In this document: positions 13,289-25,138 of the stretch, piece by piece
How positions within the stretch are numbered: position 1 is the stretch's first letter
Layout: the number at the start of each line of letters is the position of its first letter
From: Apiotrichum sp. Y4204
Taxonomy: Eukaryota > Basidiomycota > Tremellomycetes > Trichosporonales > Trichosporonaceae
Direction: 5' to 3'
DNA length: 64,000 nt
Assembly: GCA_025531455.1 (NCBI GenBank)
Contig: JAMYHL010000006.1
Span: 496,001 to 560,000, forward strand
Translations under genes and position numbers: made by a program
The notes under the pieces: model-generated
Database searches by the model: none
The model's input: only the letters and a program-made list of their open reading frames with translations
What the model was told of the DNA's origin: nothing

Positions 13289-15387
13289 ATGCTCAAGCCA
13301 GCAACACTCACTGCCATCCTGCTCGTCCTGGGCGCCGCCGCGGGTGTCGCGGACGACACCATCGCCCCCGTGTTGCGCCGCAGTCTGACAGAACGCGACC
13401 TCGCCTGCCCGCCCGGCACGGCATTCTGCCCCGGCGCGGCCAAATGCCACCCCCACGGATCGACGTGCTGTAAGTTGACATCGAGAGATTTGCTGATGAC
13501 AAGGTAACTCTGAAAAGTACTGTTGGGATGGGTAAGTGTCACACACTCTCCAATCCTGTTTCATGACTAACTCACAGCGACGTCTGCGTTCCCAATGGAG
13601 ACTCGTTCGAGTGCTGCCCTAAGGGAAGCCCGAACTGCCGTGAGTTGACAGAGGAGACGGAGCTCACGCCAGTCCAAGAACGTTCTCTCGCTGGCTCGTC
13701 GGGCTCAGCGGGCTCGTCGTCGGGCGCCACCTCCACCGCCTCAGTGCGTGAGGCAGGCTCCGAAACTGACACGGTCGACAAACCCTCGGGGACCGCCACC
13801 GCTTCGCCCACGGCCTCTGTGCGTGAAGCCGGCTCCGAGACCGACACGGTCGATACACCCCCGGGGCCCACCAACGCAACTGCCCCAGCGGCCTCCAAGA
13901 CAGGCGATGGGCCCACTGTTCCCTCCCCGTCTGCCACGGAAGAGAACACCTCTGCGCTCGTCTCTCCCACCCAGACCGAGCTGCCGAGCGGTACTGCAGC
14001 CCCCACGCCGTCGACGACGGAGGATTGCGAGGAGGACGACGAAGAAGACGAGGAAGAGGAGGACTGCGAGGAGGACGAAGACAACGGCGAGCCCTCCGCC
14101 ACGCACTCCTCCGATCAACCATCGCCGACCGGTGAAACGCCCGCTCCGCAGCCCACCGGAGAAGATGAAGAGCCGGGGCCTGAGCCAACATCAACGGACG
14201 AAGCTGCGCCGACGGACTCTGCTGCTCCGGAGCCTACTGGAGGTGAAGAAGCTTCCCCCTCGTCCACGGACGAGGCTTCAACTCCAGAGCCCACCGGAGA
14301 AGGCGGAGAGCCTGCGCCTGAGCCAACGTCAACCGACGAGGCCGCGCCGACGGACGATGCTTCCCCCGAGCCCACGGCGACTGACGAGACGCCCGCTCCG
14401 GAGCCCACTGGAGACGGCGGAGAGCCCGCGCCTGAGCCAACGTCAACTGACGAGGCCGCGCCGACGGACGATTCTGCTGCTCCGGAGCCCACTGGAGAGG
14501 GAGAGGAGCCCGCTCCCTCGCCGACGGACGACGCTTCATCTCCTGAGCCCACTGGAGAAGGAGGAGAGCCAGCGCCTGAGCCTACATCAACTGACGACGC
14601 TGCTGCTCCGCAGCCCACTGGGGATGAGGAGGCTTCCCCTTCTTCGACGGACGGCGCTTCATCTCCTGAGCCCACTGGAGAGGGAGGCGAGCCCGCCCCC
14701 GAGCCCACATCGACCGACGAGGCCGCCCCCACTGATGAGCCGACGGGTTGTGCCACAGTCACCGAGACAGTGACGGTCACGGTGACTGCAAGCAACACCG
14801 CACCTGAGCCGACGCACACCGACTCTACGCCGGACTCTGGTTCTGGTGATGGCGGAGAGCATGGTGGTGATGGCGGAGATGGAAACGAGGGTGGTGACGG
14901 TGGTGACGGCGGCGATGGCGGTGATGGAGGGGACGGAGGCGACGGACATGACGGCGGCGATGGCGGTGATAAAGGCAACGGAAATGACGGCGGCGATGGC
15001 GGAGACGACGGCGATGGCAGCGAGGAGGACTGCGAGGAGGACGATGGCGAGACCCACGAAGCCTCTGGCACGGCCACGGGCTCGGACAGCGGCGCAACGA
15101 CGGCACCTGCGCCTGAGCCATCCGACATGCCCTCCGGAACCGCCTCTCCCACCGCCTCCCCCACAGCCTCTCCCACCGAAGCTCCCACCGACGCCGCGTC
15201 CGGCTCTGAGACCGCCTCGGGAACCGCTTCGGGAACCGGCGCGGCACCTACCGACCCGCCCGCTGAGGCGAAAGAGAGCGGCACGTCTGGCGCGCCTGCG
15301 CCGACCAACCCTGCCGAGGCGACCGAGACGGAAACCGTGCCGGGTCCTGGCGACCCGACGGAAACTGCTGTTCCGGAGTCTGCGTAA
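13289..15387 (+). CDS. Secreted cysteine-rich protein with long acidic Pro/Thr/Glu repeat stalk, 672 aa
   Basis: Exons 13289-13469, 13504-13531 (a 28-nt exon) and 13578-15387 join in frame. A signal peptide (about residues 1-21) is followed by a compact module with ten cysteines between residues 40 and 90, including two CC pairs, in a spacing that recalls granulin or small knottin folds. The remaining 580 residues are low complexity: Ser/Thr-rich sequence, an acidic CEEDDEEDEEEEDCEED block, imperfect repeats built on PEPTGEGGEPAPEPTSTDEA, one TVTETVTVTVTA stretch (common in fungal wall proteins), a Gly-Asp repeat (GGDGGDGGD), a second acidic CEEDD block and a Ser/Thr/Pro tail. The C-terminus has no hydrophobic tail, so no GPI anchor is predicted. 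The stalk is probably heavily O-glycosylated. I infer an extracellular or wall-associated protein; the exact role is unknown. Confidence 0.8.
14120..14745 (+). repeat. Imperfect coding repeat (Pro-Glu-Pro-Thr units)
   Basis: Around nine degenerate units of roughly 60-80 bases encode variations on EPTGEGGEPAPEPTSTDEAAPTD. Units alternate between long and short forms. Such arrays change length by slippage and recombination. The same repeats create long but spurious open frames on the opposite strand. Confidence 0.8.
14840..15035 (+). repeat. Gly-Asp coding repeat
   Basis: About 65 codons of near-continuous Gly-Gly-Asp, interrupted by His, Asn, Lys and Glu. At the DNA level this is a GGYGAY-type microsatellite. 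The product would be a flexible acidic segment able to bind cations; that role is inference. Confidence 0.75.
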
Positions 15388-16386
15388 GGGTTGAGAAATA
15401 CGTGAAATTCACTATGGATAGTGTTATCTGCCTTGAAGTTGTAGCCTGCGGTTTGGGTAGACGATCGGCAGAGAGGATACAGAGGATCGTCAGGATCGAC
15501 AGAAAACGCTCATGTTTTTCCTCTTGTCGTCAGCTACGCTTCGAAGCTACGATCGAAACATGAATCCTGAGATCCTAAACATGGAACAAGGATCTGTCGA
15601 TCTGCGGATCTGCAGGAATGTGTGTGGCATTCCTGACCTTGCAATCTAGAGCCCAAAGGACTGGAGAGCACACGCAGTCAACGTTTGCCTGGAGCCGGTC
15701 ATCTAGCTTCATGCTTTCCGGTAGTCCAGCACTGATGACCTAGGCTGTTCACTGACCCTAAGGCTCACTCCCACAGCCGACGACTGCATCTCAAAGCCGT
15801 CATCACACCACTCGCGCCACACGGCACGCGCGGTTGCGGCCGGCGGATACGTGTCGGCTCCATGGGAGCATGGGAGCAACGGCAACGAGCAGATGGGGAA
15901 TGGCCGCACGGAGCCTCTGTCTGCTGTTCGCTATGGCCTGGAGTGTCGGCTGCGAGGCTGCGTCGACGAGCGTCGGAGCGCCGAGCGCGCGTCATTCTCC
16001 GTCTGGTGCCCACTGGTCGTCATTGTGGAATGCGAATGCATTACACGCGGCATTGGCATATTGACATTACGGCTGGAGTTATCCGCGTGCTGGACCAAGC
16101 CATGGGCCATACTCGTGCTCATACTGCATCCTCTGTAACTCACACGTTCACCCGGGGAGGTAACGCGCTTCAATTTGAACGCTGCCTCGGTCGTCGTCAG
16201 GTCCGCTTTTGGGTCGCGGATATCCTCGTCACAGCGGGGCATAACACAAACTCTGTCCATTCTCAGTGCCGCGAAGCCGCGAATGCCCCACGCAACGGAG
16301 GACGTACAGAAACACGCATATATAGATGCTGCCATTCCGGGCAATTCTCCGAGCACCTCTGGACACCACTAATATCTATTCCTGTT
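15388..16386. other. Intergenic region upstream of the carboxylesterase
   Basis: This spans the 3' end of the secreted repeat protein and the esterase promoter. GATC words are frequent near 15480-15620. A TATA candidate is listed separately. No supportable gene is present. Confidence 0.55.
16319..16325 (+). promoter_or_regulatory. TATA box candidate
   Basis: TATATAG lies about 62 bases upstream of the esterase start codon, the same spacing as the TATA candidate of the preceding secreted-protein gene. Confidence 0.45.
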
Positions 16387-18628
16387 ATGCGTCTCCTATC
16401 ACTCCTGCTCGCCCTCGAGATCCTCGGAGCCGCCACGGCCAGACCGAACCCCGCTGGTGCTTCCGACTCGGAACCGTCCACCGTCGATCCCATCACGCAC
16501 GAGCTCATCGCGCCGAACGGCGACGTCGTGGTGACCTTCCCCGCCTCAGGCGTCGATGTGACTGTAGTTGGTAGGCGGAAGCGGGGCATGAATAGCTTCC
16601 TTGGGATCCCGTATGCCCAGCCGCGTGAGTGTGGCGAATTCCATTTCCTGCGTTTTTTTTATCTTTTATCTCTGTTTTAGGTTTGTCCAGAGTTGATGCT
16701 GACCACCAGCCGTCGGGGATCTGCGCTTTGCCGCGCCGCGTGCGGCGCAGTACAGTGGCACGGTAAATGCGTCGAGCACGGGGCCGGCGTGCATGCAGCC
16801 CGCGAAGGGGTATGCCGCCGCGGTCGGGGTAAGCGAGGACTGCCTCACGCTCAACATTGTCGTCCCCGAGAGCAAGGAGCCGGTGCCCGTGCTGGTGTGG
16901 ATGTGAGTCGCCTCGCAAGATCTCAGCTGATGGAAGCCATGGCGGGGGATACTTTATGGGCTCGGGGGGCGAGTTTGCCTCGGCCTACATCCCCGAGTTT
17001 GGGCGGCAGATTGTAGGTCTGCGCCGCGGGCGTCCGTTAACCGCAGAACCACCCGTTTGCGCTCGTTACCATCAACTACCGCCTTGGAATCTTCGGCTGG
17101 GGGTGAGTATGGAGTGTAAGAGACAACTCCACTGACGCCAGGTATGGCGAGGAGATGAAATCCCGCGGGGCGATGAACAACGGCCTGCGCGACCAGCGCC
17201 TCGCGCTGCAGTGGGTCAAGCGGAACATTGGCGCGTTCGGCGGTGACCCGGAACGGGTGACGGTGATGGGCGAGTCAGCGGGCGGCATGTCCATTTCGCT
17301 GCTGATGCTCGACGAGAGCGAAGCACTCTTCCAGGCTGCCGTGAGTTTCACTGGCATCTTCATACTGACTTCCAGATCATGCAGTCGGGCGTGGGGTCGC
17401 GTATCTCTATGCAGGACCCGGGGCCGGAGGAGCAGGCAAAGAACTATGAAGCTGTCGCTGCGCAGGCGGGCTGCAGTGCCAATAGTACCAGCAGTACCGA
17501 CGGTGCCGGTGCCAACAGTACCAGTTCCAACAGTACCAGCACCGACAGCACCAATGCCAATGGTACCAGTGCCAACAGTACCAGTACCGACAGCACCAAT
17601 GCCAACGGTACCAGTGCCAACAGTAGCGATGCCAGCGGCATCTTTGACTGTCTGCGCGAGGCAGACGCTGAGAGGCTGCTTGCCGCGAGCCAGGCGCAGT
17701 CGAGCCTCCAGACGTGGCTCATGTTCGGCCCCAAGGTTGACGGTGACGTGGTTCCCGACGACCCCGTGCGGATGTGGTACGCAGGCCGGATGAAGTATAT
17801 GCCCCTCATCACGGGCAACGTCATGGACGAGTGAGTCGGTAGTGGGCTCAGTGGAGCTGCACTCACACGCAGGGGGACGTTGTTCGTCTCACCAGAGATC
17901 AACGGCACCGAGGCGATAGTGAGCGGATACCTCACCAACTTTACGCCGAGCGAACAGCAGGAGATCCTCAAGGCGTACCCCGATGACCCAGCCAAGGGAA
18001 GGTGAGCTCGGAGTGGAGCCCAACCCACCATCCAGATTCTGATACAATGACAGCCCCTTCGACACTGGTGATGACACATTCGGCGCCTCCCCCTCGTGAG
18101 TATTCTCCATCCCCGCCCACTGATTCCAGGTACAAGCAGGCGTCCGCGATCGTCGGAGACATGCTCTTCCAAGCCGACCGGCGGCAGTTTATCCAGCTGG
18201 CCAACGCCCACGGGTTGAACCAAACATGGTCGTACCTCTTCAACATGCACTCGCCCACCTTTCCCAACCGCACTGGTGTCGCGCACAGCAGCGACGTGGC
18301 GTTCACATTCGGCCAAGTGGACAAGGAGAACGGATTCAGCAACGACGCCGTGGACCTGGCCGACGAGATGATGGCGCGCTGGTGAGTACCGTACGGCATA
18401 AGTGACACTCATGGCAGGATCTACTTTGCATACTACCAAGATCCGAACAGCCGCAAAGGCAAAGGTGGGCCGGTTCTCGACTGGTGGCCGACGTATGAGA
18501 GCAACCGCACCATCTGTGTCTGGCAGGACAACAGCAACTGCAGGACCGACGACTACCGCGGGGAAATGCAGGTCTTCTACTTGAAGGACGCGTCCTCAAG
18601 CTCGCCAGACTCCAAGCAAGGAGCGTGA
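16387..18628 (+). CDS. Secreted type-B carboxylesterase / lipase
   Basis: Ten exons (16387-16624, 16710-16902, 16937-17012, 17047-17102, 17142-17340, 17376-17830, 17873-18001, 18054-18095, 18130-18381, 18418-18628) give 616 residues. A signal peptide (about residues 1-18) precedes an alpha/beta-hydrolase of the cholinesterase/lipase family: [16 protein letters not shown], the EDCLTLNI signature, the [10 protein letters not shown] oxyanion hole, and [17 protein letters not shown] carrying the nucleophile Ser near residue 231. The likely catalytic His is in [10 protein letters not shown]. Such enzymes hydrolyse extracellular carboxylic esters; the substrate cannot be told. After the nucleophile domain, residues about 288-341 form an Asn/Ser/Thr repeat with seven N-X-S/T sequons, foreign to the family. 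Most introns are 34-42 nt. Confidence 0.9.
17476..17636 (+). repeat. Sequon-encoding minisatellite inside the esterase gene
   Basis: Two near-identical 45-bp units (17529-17573 and 17574-17618), each encoding [15 protein letters not shown], sit inside a broader Asn-Ser-Thr-rich stretch. The array adds about 50 residues and seven N-glycosylation sequons without breaking the frame. Confidence 0.85.
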
Positions 18629-20418
18629 TATGACAATCCCGGCTATTCTGAGCGCGGGGAGTTCACGCACAGGGATGGGTACCACTGCGCAGATGTCTTT
18701 CGTGGCTGCGCAGTGAGCCCATATCGACAGCGCACTACTGTACACGAGAGCGATGGCTCTTCAGCATCTAGAGTGATACCTTTGAATGTTTAATAGAGAA
18801 CAGGCAGATCTGCGATGCGTCCAGACGTCCGGTCCGCAGTTGACGGCCAGCGTTCTCAGTCAGCCATGACGAGATAGGATAAGTATCTTTGGATCTTTGA
18901 AACTATGTGAACGATCATCCGCGAATCTGTGTAGCTGTGTAGATCGTCCCATCATCAGTGGATCAGTCTTGTTTGGGCTCAGGTTTCAAGTGGTGATGAG
19001 GAAAGATGGACAGATGATCAAACGCCAAAGGACAATCCATCCAGTGCGGAAATTCCTGGCTGATGTGATCAAGACCCACTCCATTGCAGAGGGCTCCGTA
19101 GATTCAACTATCACCAAGTGGACAGTGGAGCTTGCGGGCAGCCGCGTGCGGCATTCTCCGCCAGCGCGCTACTGCTACCTGTCCACCCACCTTCTGTTGC
19201 GTCAGTTGTCCGTTCCTGGAATGTGCATTCTCCGGCTGAACATGTGTCCAGGACAGATGCAATGTGCCGAGGCTTTTATTCATCATGCTCTGCGCTCCGT
19301 GCTCTGCACGCGCGCACGCGCTTGCCAATCAGCAAACAGACTGATATCCGGGCATTCCAGACTGAGAAATAGAATACCCAAGAACGCCGAGGGTGGGCGC
19401 AGAACTCTGATCAACACTTCGTTTCGCACACCCATCCCGTGCCCACAGACTATAAATAAATCCTAGTCCCACAGCCAGCAAGCTGTTGTGATAGTGACAT
19501 GGCGACACCTTTGTGTGTGCCGAAAGTGTGGCGTAGCGGCAAGGCACACGATGCAGACTGCAAGACCACAAGAGCACCGCCTCTGCTGCGGGGAACGGAC
19601 AGACAACGCGGTTGTGGTCGTCGTCTCACTCTTGAGCGTGAGACCATGAGACTTTGATGCATCCAAACAATAGAAAGAGGACATGCATATCTCTCTGCAT
19701 CTCCGATACCAGGTTGTCGGAAAGTGGGGGGAGGTTGCGTAACTGTGAATGCGGAATTGTGGGGCAACCGAGGACGGGACTGCCCCGCAGCAGGACCTGT
19801 AAAGAGCGGGGCCACGCGGGAGCAAATCGCGGACAACTGGAAAGACGAAGGACAGCTGTGGAGTGCCTGAGCTTAATACCCAAAGGCCGGGGCTTGATGC
19901 GCTTGATGCGCTTGATGCAGGGTTCTGCATTTTCCCTTGGATCCCTTTCCCTTGGCCCCTTGGCCTCTGCGGCAGACAGACGACTAGCAACAGCGGTGGC
20001 AGTGGCGGCGGCGAGAAAATGCCATTTCGCCTGCACACATGCTTGCTGCTGTTGTCTCCTGATCCTGTTCTCATCATCTCGGCCACTTCAACTTTGGCAC
20101 CGACACGGGGCGGCGGGGGTTGCAGCCCACACACAACTCTATACCATCCCTCCCAAAACGAATACAGACCTAAGTCCGTCACGACGCCGTTTGCCGTCCA
20201 CTTTCACCACTTGACTGTTACTCTGTTGTCCACCAACTTGTACCCATACACTCTCTAAACAGCATCGACTAGCATTTTTCACTGCACAACTACCGACACG
20301 TTCTTGCCGACACGTTCAAACACGTTCTGCCGCGCTCCACCGCGCTTGGTGCCACTACGCTCCATTCCTCGGCGCCTTTCTTCTCATCGGCACTGCGTGT
20401 CTACATCCCGCAGCCGGC
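18629..20418. other. Intergenic region (1.8 kb)
   Basis: No gene could be supported. A TATAAATAAAT string at about 19451 is followed by a 57-codon open frame from 19499 that lacks any family resemblance. A 9-bp unit is repeated three times at 19892-19918. The last 250 bases before 20419 are C/T-rich and are the likely promoter and leader of the membrane protein gene. Confidence 0.5.
19892..19918. repeat. Three exact 9-bp tandem repeats
   Basis: GCTTGATGC occurs three times in a row. It is a short slippage-type repeat with no evident function. Confidence 0.8.
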
Positions 20419-21649
20419 ATGCCGTCCTCGGCGACCCCGACTGCGGCTGGGTGGCGCCGTCAGGCGCCCACCAGCACACCCCCACCCACGCCGGCTTCGA
20501 ATCAACCTCCGGCAGTCACGAGCGGACCAGTGCCGTCCGCAGCCCCTACCCCAAATAACAACAATAACTCTGCAAATGGATTTTACCAGAACGTGAGTCG
20601 CTTCGAGGCCGTAGTGCAATGACATTACGGGCGGTATCTATGAGCTTGTCGGTTAGCCAGCACACTGTCACTGGCCCGCAGGGTGTGCCCGACGGCGATG
20701 CAGTTTCAGTTAGGGATACCCAGTGACTAACATCAGCAACTCTTCTACATTCTGATTGCGGTTCTTGGCGCATTTGCGCTCGTTTCGGCAATAAACCTGC
20801 TGCGCACGCGCCGCCGCCGCCGCATGATCCTGCGCGAGGCCGAGCGCTTGGGCCTCATGGTCCCTGGCATGCCGGGGTACATTCCGATGCGGGAGCGCGG
20901 GGTGTTTGTCAAGGCGGACGGCTGGCGGACACCGGACTGGTGGGAGGTCGAGCCGGACAAGGGCGCAGCGGGGACCAGTGCGGTTGGAATCGGTGGGGGC
21001 GTGGCCGAAGCGAAGGACATTTCCGAGGTGCAGCATATCGAGATGGCGAACAAGTCGGGCGCGGAGCCGCCAGACGTGCGCGTCATGCCTACCGTTGCCG
21101 AGAAAGAGGAGGAGGAGCAGACCGGGGTGAAACCACCACCGAGTACGGGACCGCAGACCTCGGACTTTGGTGCTCGCGGACGGCTGGAGCTGCCCGATAT
21201 GGAAAGCCTGGTGAGTGTTGAGCGAGGAAATGGTCCACTCGATGCGGCCTTCGACACGGCTAGAGGGTGGCTAAGACCCATTGTTACCCGGATGAATGTC
21301 GCGGCCCATCGAAGGTTCATTTATCGCTAACACACAGCATCCGCTGGCCCTCATGCCGCAGCCGCTCTTGATAAACGAGCCGCCGAAACCATGGTCCCCC
21401 ATCCCCTATTTCCCAAATTACGTGAGCTATCTGCGGAGCGCGCACGATCCCCACCCTCCGCGGTTCGACGCCGAGGACCCGCACGCGTTCGACAGCCTCG
21501 CGGGCGACGAGGTGCAGGTCATTGTCGCGCTCCGCATGCCGACCCGGCCGCTGCCGCCGGCAGGCAACCCCGCAGACGACGACGATGCTGTGATGCGCGA
21601 GTGGCACGGGCTCGAGCTCGGGATCACAAACTTGCAGGTACAGCAATGA
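20419..21649 (+). CDS. Single-pass membrane protein of unknown function, 319 aa
   Basis: Exons 20419-20592, 20737-21210 and 21338-21649 give 319 residues. The N-terminal 58 residues are Pro/Thr/Ser/Asn-rich and probably extracellular or lumenal. They are followed by one transmembrane helix (YILIAVLGAFALVSAINLL, about residues 61-79) and a strong Arg-rich stop-transfer cluster RTRRRRR, which orients the rest to the cytosol. The cytosolic part contains GYIPMRERGV, a tryptophan-rich WRTPDWWEVEP segment, an acidic linker, and a C-terminal region with PWSPIPYFPNY. This layout is common among fungal proteins of unknown function. I do not recognise an enzyme or receptor domain. The gene model is good; no function is offered. 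Confidence 0.75.
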
Positions 21650-22098
21650 GGAGTGCATCTGGATTAGGTTACAGTTGAGGTTGAGTCGTTACGAGTGCGA
21701 AGCGAGGAACGAGTAGGTGCACCAAGGGCTATAATAGTAATCGTTCTCCATATCCATCCACACTCCTATCCCATCCCGGTCCCCATTTCCCCCTATTATA
21801 GTCTTTGAGTCCAGGATCCTGATCTTGTCCCTGTTCTTGCCCAGGCGGGCAGCATGAGCTGTACAGTAGCTGCTCACTGTTGTAACGCGTGATAGCAATG
21901 GATTTTGGGTGTTGTCGATGGTCTTGGCGCTGGGAAAGACCGAACGGGGCGACTCCCTGACAGTCGTCACTGACATCTGACGCCAAGCAGCTAGTGTCCT
22001 ACTGGGTATGCATCAACATTCCGGAGTCATTATACAATCCTCAAGAGATTTGTGCCAAGCGGTCCCCAACCCAATGGCACCGCCTTTCCTGTCCCCAA
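21650..22098. other. Convergent 3' spacer between membrane protein gene and urease
   Basis: AT-richer than the flanks. It should contain both 3' UTRs. No further element is seen. Confidence 0.55.
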
Positions 22099-25000
22099 TC
22101 AATACAGGAAGTTACCCATCGCGAGCGCCACTTTCTCCGCAGGCTGGATGTCCATGAGGACGCCGTCCGCAAACGTCTCGTACGTCTCCGGGTCCACTTC
22201 CATTGTTGGCATGCAGTCGTTGAGCTTCATGTCACGCTTCGAGATGTCGCGGCAGCCGCGCACGCCGACCGGGCGTTTGCGCAGGTCGTAAGCACGCATA
22301 GTACCTGGAAGAGTTAGTGGGTTCCATGGATAGGCAGGGCACCCACCGTTGTCGATGGCGATCTGGCTCGTAAAGATGACAGAGTTCATGGCCGCCGCTT
22401 CGGGCTCGGCGCCGTACATCCTCCGCCCGATGATGGGCTGTACCGTTGGAATGGACGCGTTGGCGTCGCCCATCTGCGCCCACGCGATGAAACCACCCTT
22501 GACCACCATTTTGGGGCGCACACCAAAGTCTGCAGGGTTCCAGAGCACCAGATCGGCCAGAAGGCCGGGCGAAACGGATCCCACGACGTGTGACATGCCG
22601 TGTGTGATGGCTCTGAAGGGTGTTAGGATATACCAGCTGGCGTCACCCACGGGTTCACTGTAATCTTTGCGATATAACGCTTGACGCGGAAGTTGTCATT
22701 GCCGTTCCCGTCCTCTGGAAGCGGTCCACGCATTTCGCGCATCTTGGCAGCAGTCCGCCACGTACGCGTGATGACCTCGCCGATGCGGCCCATGGCGAGG
22801 GTGTCGCTCGAGATCATCGAGATCGCGCCCATGTCCTGGAGCACATCTTCGGCCGCAACCGTTTCAGCGCGGATACGCGAGTCGGCAAACGCAATGTCCT
22901 CGGGGATGGAGCGGTCGAGGTGATGACACACCATGAGCATCTGTAGTGAGTTTCCCAGAGTGCGCGTAAACTCACGTCCATGTGCTCGTCAAGGGTGTTA
23001 ACGCCGTAGGGTCGAGTGGGATTCGTGGAACTCGGAAGAACGTTGGGGTGCTCGCAAACGACGATAATGTCGGGAGCGTGACCGCCGCCAGCGCCCTCCG
23101 TGTGGTATGTGTGAATAGTGCGGCCCTTGAACGCGTTGATGGTGTTTTCAACATATCCCGACTCGTTACAAGTGTCGGTGTGGATGTTGACCTGGACATC
23201 GTACTCGTCCGCAACGCTGAGTGCGCGGTCAATGGTCTCGGGAGTGGATCCCCAGTCCTCATGGACCTTGAGACTCGAGGCGCCAGCCTCGACAAGGTCA
23301 CGCAGCGCACGTTCTCCAGAGTCATTACCCTTGCAGGAGAAAGCGTAGTTGAGCGGATGACCATCCGTAGCACGCATCATAGCTTCCATGTACCACTTTG
23401 AGGTTGTACATGTCGTGGCGTTCGTACCATCCGCAGGACCCGAGCCACCGCCCACAACACTGGTAACACCACTGGCGAGTGCCTACGCTGTAAGCTTGGA
23501 CAATTCTCTGCAGCTCACCTCCTCCCAGATCTGGGGAACAATCATGTGTACGTGAGTGTCAATGGCACCCGCGGTGACGATAAGACCCTCTCCGGCGATA
23601 ACTTCAGTAGCAGAGCCAATGACCATGTTCTCATCGACGCCATCCTGAATGTCGGGGTTGCCTGCCTTACCCACTCCGACAATGTTGCCGTGCTTGATAC
23701 CAATATCCGCCTGGAGTTAGACACCCATTAGCTCAGGATCCTACCTTGATGATTCCCTGCCAGTCGATGATAACACAGTTTGTGATCACAAGATCGAGCA
23801 CCTCGGCATCGGAGCGGTTGGACGCTTGTCCCATGCCATCACGAATGACCTTACCTGGGCGTAAGCTCTCACAACCGATCGTCCAGCTCACCAGAACCAA
23901 ATTTGCACTCGTCGCCGTAGACAGTGTAGTCCTTTTCAATCTCAATCCAGAGGGGTGAGTCGGCGAGGCGTACACGGTCTCCGACTGTCGGACCAAAGAT
24001 CGAGGCGTACTGTAGTGTCAGCTGTGGGTAGACTAGCGTGAACCTACCACCTCCCGGTCCACCTCGTACACCGGTGCCTCCTTGACAACCTCCTGTGCCT
24101 TGTGTCCAAACCCAAGCTCCCTAACGCGGTCCATAACAGAGTCAACCTTGGCGACTTCAAACTTGCCCGTCGCAATAGCCGATCCACCAGAGAGAATTTT
24201 GTTTCCACCGATCTCGACAAGCGGAATCGTCTTGCGCTCGCCAGGCTCGAAACGGGTGGCGTGTCCGGAGGGTGCATCAATGTGCATCCCATATGAGATG
24301 AGACGGTCGAACACGAGTGCCGGATTCGTCTCGATGAAGGGGTAGTGCGAGCCGACCTGGATGGGGCGGTCACCCTCGTTCTTGACCTCAACAAGAATGC
24401 GCCGCCTTCCTTCCGACAGCTTGATCTTCTCCTTGACGCACACCACGGCGCCGGGGAGGTCCTCGGGCTTGACCTGTTTCGGCAGCGGGAATATGTCGTT
24501 GGCGGGCACAGGGAGGAAAGAACCGTAGAGAGCCAGGGACACTGGATGGGTTAGATTCTCCTGATGTGATACCCACAGTCGCCATCATCAGTGCAGATCG
24601 GGTCGTGGACAGTGACGAGGAACGATCTGGAATCAGCTATATGACGAATTACTCAGCCGACATACCCATCCTGAGGTCAGCGACTGTAACAATTGCGTGG
24701 TCGACTTACATTCAGTGTTCCCTCGACCTGGATCATCTCAATGCGCTCCGCGACCCCCTCTGCATGATCAGCGCCTCCCTCCGAGTGCACTCACCAAGCA
24801 CGTGCCTGTGGCCGAGCATCTTCTTTCCGAGATCCATCATTTCCGCGACCGAGTGCTTCCCGTCGCGCATGAGCTCCTGTAGCTGGCTGGCAATGAGGGC
24901 GACGACCTCGGGCTTGTTGAGACGCAGGCCACGGGCTAGACGCCGCTGCGCGAGGTGGCCCACCGTCGCGAGGATAAGCTTATCCTGGGGGTTAGCGAGA

Positions 25001-25138
25001 CATGAAGGCGCAAAGTTGGAGACGAGAGGGAGGCAAGAAAGACTGCTCTCCCACCTTCCTCTGGTGAGGGAGCTGTCATCTACATGTTCATGGGAGATAA
25101 GGTCAAGATCATACCTTCTCGCGCGGGAGGAGATCCAT
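22099..25138 (-). CDS. URE1: Urease (single-chain, nickel-dependent)
   Basis: Thirteen exons on the minus strand: 25115-25138, 24795-24984, 24710-24759, 24666-24670, 24577-24626, 24048-24541, 23892-24009, 23745-23854, 23519-23710, 22976-23482, 22651-22940, 22347-22612, 22099-22304. They encode 833 residues, the size expected of a fungal urease fusing gamma, beta and alpha parts. Urease hydrolyses urea to ammonia and CO2 in the cytosol. The gamma start is [19 protein letters not shown]. The beta part has [10 protein letters not shown]. The alpha part has [21 protein letters not shown] (Ni-binding His pair), SLKVHEDWG (carbamylated Lys), [13 protein letters not shown], and [26 protein letters not shown]. 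It needs accessory proteins for nickel insertion, none of which lie here. The 5-nt fourth exon is required for frame. GATA-type sites upstream suggest nitrogen control, which is inference. Confidence 0.96.
24666..24670 (-). other. URE1: 5-nt microexon of the urease gene
   Basis: On the coding strand the five bases GATGG are flanked by a normal acceptor (CTGACCTCAG) and a normal donor (GTATGT), between introns 24671-24709 and 24627-24665, each 39 nt. Including it gives Asn-Asp-Gly-Ser, which matches the ureases' conserved D-G before the VTVHDP block. Skipping it shifts the frame, and reading through meets a stop within six codons. Confidence 0.85.

Noticed and set aside
14115..15308. 397-codon open frame on the minus strand opposite the secreted repeat protein
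   Set aside because: It is the mirror of the repetitive GC-rich sense frame. The sense strand has a signal peptide, cysteine module, TATA box and splice sites; the minus frame has none.
19499..19672. 57-codon plus-strand frame about 40 bases after a TATAAATAAAT string
   Set aside because: No family match, unusual composition and no downstream splice continuation; not enough to call a gene.
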